A DNA stretch of 10,954 bases from an uncultured Eubacterium sp. (GTDB lineage: Bacteria; Bacillota; Clostridia; Lachnospirales; Lachnospiraceae). A program made the position numbers and the translations under genes. Positions within the stretch are counted from its first letter, which is position 1; each line of letters starts with the position of its first letter. The notes under the pieces were generated by a model. It saw nothing but the letters and a program-made list of their open reading frames with translations, did not search any database and had not been told where the DNA came from. The DNA is taken from contig URYE01000079.1 of assembly GCA_900551945.1 (NCBI GenBank), positions 1-10,954 on the forward strand, given 5' to 3'. Positions 6,408-10,954 of this stretch are shown here, in pieces.

Positions 6408-6442
6408 TTAGTTAATATGTATATAAATGTAAAATTAACTAA
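6408..6442 (+). other. Leader hairpin of the cytidylate-kinase-like gene
   Basis: TTAGTTAAT (6408-6416) and ATTAACTAA (6434-6442) are perfect 9-bp complements around a 17-nt loop, immediately after the predicted start point. An A7 run follows the stem rather than T, so it is not a terminator. It may stabilise the mRNA or act as an operator. Confidence 0.45.
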
Positions 6443-6471
6443 AAAAACTTTATGAAAAGAGGCATGAATTT

Positions 6472-7062
6472 ATGATTATAACTATTGCAAGAAAATGTGG
6501 CTGTTATGGTGATACTATAGGAGAAGAATTAGCTAAAAGATATGGTATAGCATTTTATGATAAGGAAAAAATATCAGAACTTGCAAAAGAAAAGGGAGTT
6601 TATGATAAATATCCCGATTATTATGGAGAAATTCCAGTTGATACTCTTTCCTATACAATATCATTGTCAGAAGAGGATAATGTGCTCTATGAAAAACCTC
6701 AAAAGGCATTAGCACAGCTTATTGGTGATGAGAATTGTGTAGTACTTGGTAGATGTGGTAATTATGCGTTCAAAGATAGAGATGACTTAATATCTGTATT
6801 TATTACAGGCGATGATGATAAAAGGGTTGCTCATATTGCAAGAAAACATGGGTATTCGGATAGAAAAGCATTAAAAATAGTAAGAGAAACTGATGATAGA
6901 AGAAGTGCCTATCACAAGTATTATTCAGGAGAAACTTGGGGACTTGCAAGTAATTATCATTTATGTGTTAATGTATCAAAACTTGGACTTGATGGCACTA
7001 TAAATATGATACAAGATTATATAGAGCGTATTAAAAATAATACAGGCAATAGCAATATTTAA
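6472..7062 (+). CDS. Cytidylate kinase-like family protein
   Basis: This encodes 196 residues of the P-loop nucleoside-monophosphate kinase class (Pfam Cytidylate_kin2-like). The N-terminus, MIITIARKCGCYGDTIGEEL, fits the family pattern ITISR..GSGG..I...L, but the glycine-rich loop is RKCGCYGD. Next come GIAFYDKE (about 25-32), the core strand CVVLGRCGNYAF (about 89-100) and the family's C-terminal pattern FITGDDDKRVAHIARKHG...D.RR..YHKYYSG..WG, where Arg residues would form the lid. The substrate is unproven; family members are annotated by similarity to CMP/dCMP kinases. Start ATG 6472 follows AAGAGG with 9-nt spacing. The gene is driven by the consensus promoter at 6366 and is followed after 114 nt by the polyphosphate kinase gene, possibly in the same transcript. 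Confidence 0.87.
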   Translation: MIITIARKCGCYGDTIGEELAKRYGIAFYDKEKISELAKEKGVYDKYPDYYGEIPVDTLSYTISLSEEDNVLYEKPQKALAQLIGDENCVVLGRCGNYAFKDRDDLISVFITGDDDKRVAHIARKHGYSDRKALKIVRETDDRRSAYHKYYSGETWGLASNYHLCVNVSKLGLDGTINMIQDYIERIKNNTGNSNI

Positions 7063-7066
7063 TTTG

Positions 7067-7137
7067 TTTTGCAAGATTAGCAAAATAGATTATAAATATT
7101 TGTTTAACCAATTTATAATATTAATTAGTATTAATAT
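7067..7137. repeat. Two small inverted repeats between the kinase genes
   Basis: TTTTGC/GCAAAA (7067-7072, 7080-7085) lies just after the stop codon. ATATTAAT-TAGT-ATTAATAT (7118-7137) is a perfect 8-bp hairpin about 40 nt before the next start. Neither has a T-tract, so read-through is expected. They could be RNA processing or stability elements. Confidence 0.35.
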
Positions 7138-7176
7138 GATGGGGATACTATATTTATTTAATTTAATGGAGGGTAT

Positions 7177-8637
7177 ATGTTAGAAAATGTTATATTTGAT
7201 ACGGGAGCAGAAAAGCAAGAGATTAAGGACACATTAAAATCTGAAGTAAAAAGGCTTGGAGAGAGATTATCAGTATTACAACAAGATATTAAGAAAAATG
7301 ATATTCCTGTAATAGTGCTGTTTGAAGGTTGGGGAGCAGCAGGTAAAGGAAGTTTTATTGGTAAGACAATACTTAATCTTGACCCTAGAGGTTCACATAC
7401 ATTTAATACAACAAAGCCAACTGAAGAAGAAAAAAGAAAGCCATTTATGAACCGTTTTTGGTGTGATATTCCGCAAAATGGGGAGATTACATTTTTTGAT
7501 AGAGGTTGGTATTTTGAGTATTCTAAAGAGAATAATAAGCAGATTAAGATATTTGAAAGACAGTTAAGAGATAATGGCTATCTTGTAATTAAAATATTTC
7601 TTCATATAACAAAAGAAGAACAAAAGGCAAGATTAGATAAGCTGTTAGCTTCAAAAAATACTGCATGGAGAGTTTCAAAAAAAGACTTAAAAGAAAATAA
7701 GAATTATGAGAAAAATTTTAAAAAATATGATGAAATGTTAGAGATGACTAACACTGAATATGCTCCGTGGAATGTAGTGTCAAGTATGAATAAAACAGAA
7801 GCTATGCACGACATATTAAGTATTATTGTTGAAAATATTGAAAGCAGATTAAAGTCAAAGGACAGTGATAGAATTGGTATAAGAGCTGAGTCTATGCAGC
7901 ATGAACTTGTAGATATGCCAAAGCTTAAAGATATAGACCTTGCAATTTGTTCAATGGAAGAGGATGAGTACAGAAAGACATTAAAGAAACTCCAAAAGAA
8001 GTTAAATAAGTTATCGTATAAGTTATATAAAAAGAGAATACCACTTATTATATGTTATGAAGGCTGGGATGCAGCAGGTAAAGGTGGCAACATAAAAAGA
8101 GTTGCTTCAAGCTTAGACCCTAGAGATTATGAGGTTACTCCGATTGCCGCACCAGTATCTTACGAAAAGAACAGACATTTTTTATGGCGTTTCCAAAAGA
8201 AGCTTCCAAAGACAGGACATATTGTTATATTTGATAGAACATGGTATGGTCGAGTAATGGTAGAAAGGCTTGAGGGCTTTTGCAGCGAGAACGCATGGAA
8301 AAGGGCATATAATGAGATTAACGAATTTGAAGCGGAGCTTACCGACTGGGGCGCAGTTGTTGTAAAGTTTTGGCTACAGATTGATAAAGACGAGCAGTTA
8401 AAGCGATTTAATGATAGAAAAAATACTCCTGAGAAACAGTGGAAGATAACTGATGAGGACTGGCGTAACAGAGAAAAATGGGATAAGTATGAAGTAGCAG
8501 TTAATCAGATGATTAAGTATACTTCAACAAAAAATGCTCCATGGACTATAATAGAGTCTAATAGTAAATATTATGCCAGAATTAAAGCATTAGAAACAAT
8601 TATTGCAGCAGTTGAGCAAAGGCTTGACAGAGAGTAA
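7177..8637 (+). CDS. pap: Polyphosphate:AMP phosphotransferase (fused two-domain PPK2)
   Basis: This encodes 486 residues made of two PPK2 domains (about 15-240 and 255-485), the length and layout of polyphosphate:AMP phosphotransferase. That enzyme makes ADP from AMP using polyphosphate (family knowledge). The second half has canonical motifs: Walker A GWDAAGKGG (296-304), Walker B FDRTWYGR (352-359) and the lid-proximal VERLEGF (362-368). The first half has GWGAAGKGS (51-59), with Gly in place of the motif's Asp, and FDRGWYFEY (107-115), lacking the VER..G signature. Catalysis is therefore probably in the second half (inference). No signal peptide or membrane segment is present, so the enzyme is cytoplasmic. 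Start ATG 7177 follows GGAGGG with rather short spacing (3-4 nt). The gene lies downstream of a nucleotide-kinase-like gene, fitting nucleotide recycling from AMP. A strong terminator follows. Confidence 0.95.
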   Translation: MLENVIFDTGAEKQEIKDTLKSEVKRLGERLSVLQQDIKKNDIPVIVLFEGWGAAGKGSFIGKTILNLDPRGSHTFNTTKPTEEEKRKPFMNRFWCDIPQNGEITFFDRGWYFEYSKENNKQIKIFERQLRDNGYLVIKIFLHITKEEQKARLDKLLASKNTAWRVSKKDLKENKNYEKNFKKYDEMLEMTNTEYAPWNVVSSMNKTEAMHDILSIIVENIESRLKSKDSDRIGIRAESMQHELVDMPKLKDIDLAICSMEEDEYRKTLKKLQKKLNKLSYKLYKKRIPLIICYEGWDAAGKGGNIKRVASSLDPRDYEVTPIAAPVSYEKNRHFLWRFQKKLPKTGHIVIFDRTWYGRVMVERLEGFCSENAWKRAYNEINEFEAELTDWGAVVVKFWLQIDKDEQLKRFNDRKNTPEKQWKITDEDWRNREKWDKYEVAVNQMIKYTSTKNAPWTIIESNSKYYARIKALETIIAAVEQRLDRE

Positions 8638-8655
8638 AATATTACCTAGTAAAAT

Positions 8656-8720
8656 AAAAGTTCTTGTAAAATATAAAATTGTGAAATAAGTTACAATTAT
8701 ATTTGGCAAGAACTTTTTTG
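8656..8720 (+). terminator. Terminator after the PPK2 gene
   Basis: AAAAGTTCTTG (8656-8666) pairs with CAAGAACTTTT (8707-8717), followed by a T-tract at 8714-8719. Inside, 8669-8682 and 8693-8703 can extend the pairing with a 2-nt bulge, so the hairpin is longer than usual. It begins 19 nt after the stop codon. Confidence 0.85.
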
Positions 8721-8813
8721 TAAAAATATTGTGTATTTTGCTAATAAGAAATATAATAAAAAATAATAAGGTATATTTTATGGTAAATTAAAATGATATA
8801 TACTATATTTTTC

Positions 8814-8864
8814 TTGTGAGTAACAACTTATTCTGATAAACTGTCATAATAGTGTTGTGAGTAA
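8814..8864 (+). repeat. Direct repeat TTGTGAGTAA upstream of membrane protein gene
   Basis: Two exact 10-nt copies lie at 8814-8823 and 8855-8864. Their start-to-start distance is 41 bp, close to four helical turns, so both face the same side of the DNA. The second copy overlaps a candidate -35 box. This is an operator-like layout, but no known regulator is recognised. Confidence 0.4.
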
Positions 8865-8946
8865 GCAAATGGAATTGTTAATACATATCTAACTATTTAG
8901 TCTTAAAATATATATTAGTTAATTAACAAAATAAACGGAGAAATTT

Positions 8947-10704
8947 ATGCAGAATACAATTTTTACAAGAATAAAAAATACTAACCCGTGGGTAATATTT
9001 TTTGAAATGTTCGTCATTGCACAGCTTATATTAATATTTGTATTTAATCTGACACATTTAAAATATGAAGCAGGCTTTGATTCGTCAGCAGCAATGTCGC
9101 AGGCAATGGAGATATGGAAACAAAAGACGATATTTTTAAAAAATTGGGAGTATCAGTCCACATTAGGGCTTGACTCAGTTATAATTCCAGCGAGTATATT
9201 TTATGGAATTACGCATAATATATTTCTAGCTTATGGTATAGCAGATTGTTTAGGCGTTTTGCTATACATATATATTTTTAGAGATATATTTAAAATGCTT
9301 AATATACCTAAGCTGCCAAGAATGATAATATATGTATTGTTATTAACACCATATTCACTAGAACCATTAGGATATATGCCTATGATGTTTACAGGAGCGG
9401 CGTACTATATTGTTAAGGTGCTTATACCAATTATGCTTATAGATATTATATTAAAGCTACGCCTTAATGTACCAGTAAGAAAATATATACACGTTTTAAT
9501 AACATATTTTATATCAGTATATCTTACAGCACTTTCTTGTGGTTTATATATTTTAATATGCGGAATTATTCCAATAATAATGTATGAGCTTTACAGTACA
9601 ATATGTAGTGGAAATATTAAAAATATATTGAATAAACGCAGTCTGTTACTGCTTATAAGTCTTGTGCTTTACGGCGCAGGTTATGCAAGTGCTAAGCTTT
9701 ATGGGGCAGAAGTGTTTACAAATGAAATGGTATTGACACCTGTTAATAATTTTATTGAGAATATAGGAAAATGTGTTGTAGGTGTCGCAGAGCTTTTTGG
9801 AGCATTGCCAAGCAAAGAAATATATGTTACATCAGCATTTGGTATTCATTATCTTGCTCACATGGCTTCATTTTTAATATTTCTTATAATTGTAATTGCT
9901 GTTATAAAAGTTACAAAGCCATTATCAAGACTTGTTAAGGTACAAGAAAATATAGAACTTGATAATATTGTAATAGGTATGGTGTCATGTATAGTGGCTA
10001 TTAATCTTTTAGTGCTTATTTTAACAGATACAACTTATGGTTCAGAAACTTTTGAATTTAGATATCATTTGATTTCTGTTGTAGCAAGTTTTCTGATAGT
10101 TGGAATTGGCATAGGAAAGATGATAGATTGGTTAAAGAAGCAACACAATAAGCTAATCTTTACTTCAGCAATGGCTATTATAAGTATAATATGGTTACTT
10201 AGTAATGTAGTATTTGCATATTATTATAGTAGTAAAAATATGTATGATACAAGTGCAGCAATAGTTAATTATATCAAAGAAAATACAGATTATGATTTGG
10301 TGTATTTTATTGGTGACAGTAGCTCAGAGGTTATAGAGGTGTCAAGAGTTGCAAGACTTATAGAAAGTGACCTTAATATTGTAGATGGTCCAGCTGTAGG
10401 TATGTATATTGGTTGGGGAACAAGCAATAAGCATTTTGAGCCGATTGACAGTATTGATAGAATGATATTAGTATGTACGCCACAAGAATATGAAAATCTT
10501 GAACCTAGATTGCAACATAGCATGAGTATACTTGAAGAATTTGATGGATATATTATCTTTGAAGTGCATAGAATTATGACAGAAGATGAATATGAAGAAC
10601 ATATAAAGAATATTGAGAGTCAAACATCAGAAGAAGTTGAAGATGACGAAGAAGCTCAAGACAGCGAAGATAATCAAGATAACGAAGATGTTGAAATGGA
10701 GTAA
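8947..10704 (+). CDS. Polytopic membrane protein, GT-C glycosyltransferase-like
   Basis: This encodes 585 residues with about 11-12 predicted membrane segments (first at 15-38, last at about 400-422). A soluble domain follows (about 425-545), then a strongly acidic tail (about 546-585, rich in Glu and Asp). The first loop outside the membrane contains YEAGFDSSAAM, with D45 just after segment 1, then EYQSTLGLDSV. An acidic residue at that place and a C-terminal extracytoplasmic domain are typical of GT-C glycosyltransferases that use lipid-linked sugars. No diagnostic motif is certain, so a Wzy/O-antigen-type or other membrane protein is also possible. Start ATG 8947 follows CGGAG with 6-nt spacing. 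It appears to be a single-gene unit, preceded by a terminator and followed by a separate tRNA promoter. Confidence 0.8.
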   Translation: MQNTIFTRIKNTNPWVIFFEMFVIAQLILIFVFNLTHLKYEAGFDSSAAMSQAMEIWKQKTIFLKNWEYQSTLGLDSVIIPASIFYGITHNIFLAYGIADCLGVLLYIYIFRDIFKMLNIPKLPRMIIYVLLLTPYSLEPLGYMPMMFTGAAYYIVKVLIPIMLIDIILKLRLNVPVRKYIHVLITYFISVYLTALSCGLYILICGIIPIIMYELYSTICSGNIKNILNKRSLLLLISLVLYGAGYASAKLYGAEVFTNEMVLTPVNNFIENIGKCVVGVAELFGALPSKEIYVTSAFGIHYLAHMASFLIFLIIVIAVIKVTKPLSRLVKVQENIELDNIVIGMVSCIVAINLLVLILTDTTYGSETFEFRYHLISVVASFLIVGIGIGKMIDWLKKQHNKLIFTSAMAIISIIWLLSNVVFAYYYSSKNMYDTSAAIVNYIKENTDYDLVYFIGDSSSEVIEVSRVARLIESDLNIVDGPAVGMYIGWGTSNKHFEPIDSIDRMILVCTPQEYENLEPRLQHSMSILEEFDGYIIFEVHRIMTEDEYEEHIKNIESQTSEEVEDDEEAQDSEDNQDNEDVEME

Positions 10705-10732
10705 CTTTATTAAGTGAAATATTAGCTTATAT

Positions 10733-10757
10733 AAACAACGATGAGATTAGGTTGTTT
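10733..10757 (+). terminator. Weak hairpin after the membrane protein gene
   Basis: AAACAAC (10733-10739) pairs perfectly with GTTGTTT (10751-10757) around an 11-nt loop, 28 nt after the stop codon. Only three T follow the stem, then GTGATATA, so termination would be weak. No better terminator lies before the tRNA promoter. Confidence 0.35.
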
Positions 10758-10818
10758 GTGATATATAATTGGCTTAACGGTATTAAAATCAAAAAAATAA
10801 AAAAAATTAAAAAAGTTG

Positions 10819-10847
10819 TTGACAAATTGCCGAACATACTGTATATT
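10819..10847 (+). promoter_or_regulatory. Strong sigma-A promoter for tRNA-Gly
   Basis: TTGACA (10819-10824), a 17-nt spacer, then TATATT (10842-10847): a perfect -35, 5 of 6 at -10 and ideal spacing. It is preceded by an A-rich stretch (10789-10814) that could serve as an UP element. The start point is near 10854, giving a precursor leader of about 47 nt before the tRNA. Confidence 0.85.
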
Positions 10848-10865
10848 ATTACTTGTGTTCGGCAA
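10827..10865. repeat. 10-bp perfect inverted repeat around the -10 box of the tRNA promoter
   Basis: TTGCCGAACA (10827-10836, inside the -35/-10 spacer) and TGTTCGGCAA (10856-10865, just after the start point) are exact complements separated by 19 nt. The arms are GC-richer than the surrounding sequence. Because one arm lies upstream of the start point, transcripts from this promoter cannot form the hairpin, which favours a DNA-level operator. Confidence 0.6.
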
Positions 10866-10901
10866 GAAACAACACGAACAAAACAAAACAAAATTAAATA
10901 T

Positions 10902-10954
10902 GCGCGAGTGGCTCAGTTGGTAGAGCTCCTCCTTGCCAAGGAGGAAGTCGCGGG
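10902..10954 (+). tRNA. tRNA-Gly(GCC), 3' end beyond the window
   Basis: The 5' acceptor strand is GCGCGAG (10902-10908). The D arm is GCTC (10911-10914) with GAGC (10923-10926). The anticodon stem is CCTCC/GGAGG (10928-10932, 10940-10944), with loop TTGCCAA and anticodon GCC at 10935-10937, which reads glycine codons GGC/GGU. The variable loop and the first half of the T stem (CGGG) are visible. The T loop, 3' acceptor strand and CCA end lie past the edge. Confidence 0.95.

Larger units (their letters stand above)
8638..8946. other. Intergenic stretch before the membrane protein gene
   Basis: These 309 nt are AT-rich and without a gene. They hold the PPK2 terminator (8656-8720), a 10-bp direct repeat (8814-8823, 8855-8864), and the palindrome GTTAATTAAC close to the start of the next gene. 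A possible promoter is TTGTGA (8855-8860), a 17-nt spacer and TTAATA (8878-8883), which is a weak match. Confidence 0.5.

Overview
The window is AT-rich DNA from a low-GC Firmicute, most likely a motile member of the Lachnospiraceae (Roseburia/Eubacterium eligens/Lachnospira-like). This is inferred from the very low GC of genes and spacers, Firmicute-type ribosome binding sites (AGGAGG, AGAGG) and promoters, a ribosomal protein S9 tail, and several lysine/glutamate-rich proteins of a style I associate with that family. No genome was searched, so the genus is a guess.

Layout: (1) 1-134: the last codons of rpsI and its Rho-independent terminator. (2) 141-1005: a SigD/sigma-28-like promoter, a leader of about 245 nt and a small coiled-coil protein gene (start ATG 421). 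(3) 1006-3983: a non-coding stretch, a transmembrane methyl-accepting chemotaxis protein (+), and a convergent tandem bacteriohemerythrin gene (-). These two genes share a bidirectional terminator. (4) 3984-4510: a 527-nt divergent intergenic region with a 157-bp nested inverted-repeat element and one of two copies of a 40-nt motif. (5) 4511-6306: two uncharacterised coiled-coil proteins, probably one transcription unit. (6) 6366-8720: a perfect consensus sigma-A promoter, a cytidylate-kinase-like P-loop protein, a fused two-domain polyphosphate kinase 2 (polyphosphate:AMP phosphotransferase) and a long-stemmed terminator. (7) 8721-10704: a polytopic membrane protein with GT-C-like architecture and an acidic tail. 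(8) 10819-10954: a strong promoter with a 10-bp perfect inverted repeat, followed by a tRNA-Gly(GCC) cut by the window edge.

How the parts may fit: the chemoreceptor, the hemerythrin (an O2-binding di-iron protein) and the sigma-28-like promoter suggest a motility and oxygen/redox-sensing neighbourhood. The kinase-like protein and the PPK2 form a nucleotide/polyphosphate block. I see no CRISPR array, phage genes, transposase or toxin-antitoxin pair. The least explained items are the 157-bp hairpin element, the repeated 40-nt motif, the palindrome in the tRNA promoter, and the orphan coiled-coil proteins.
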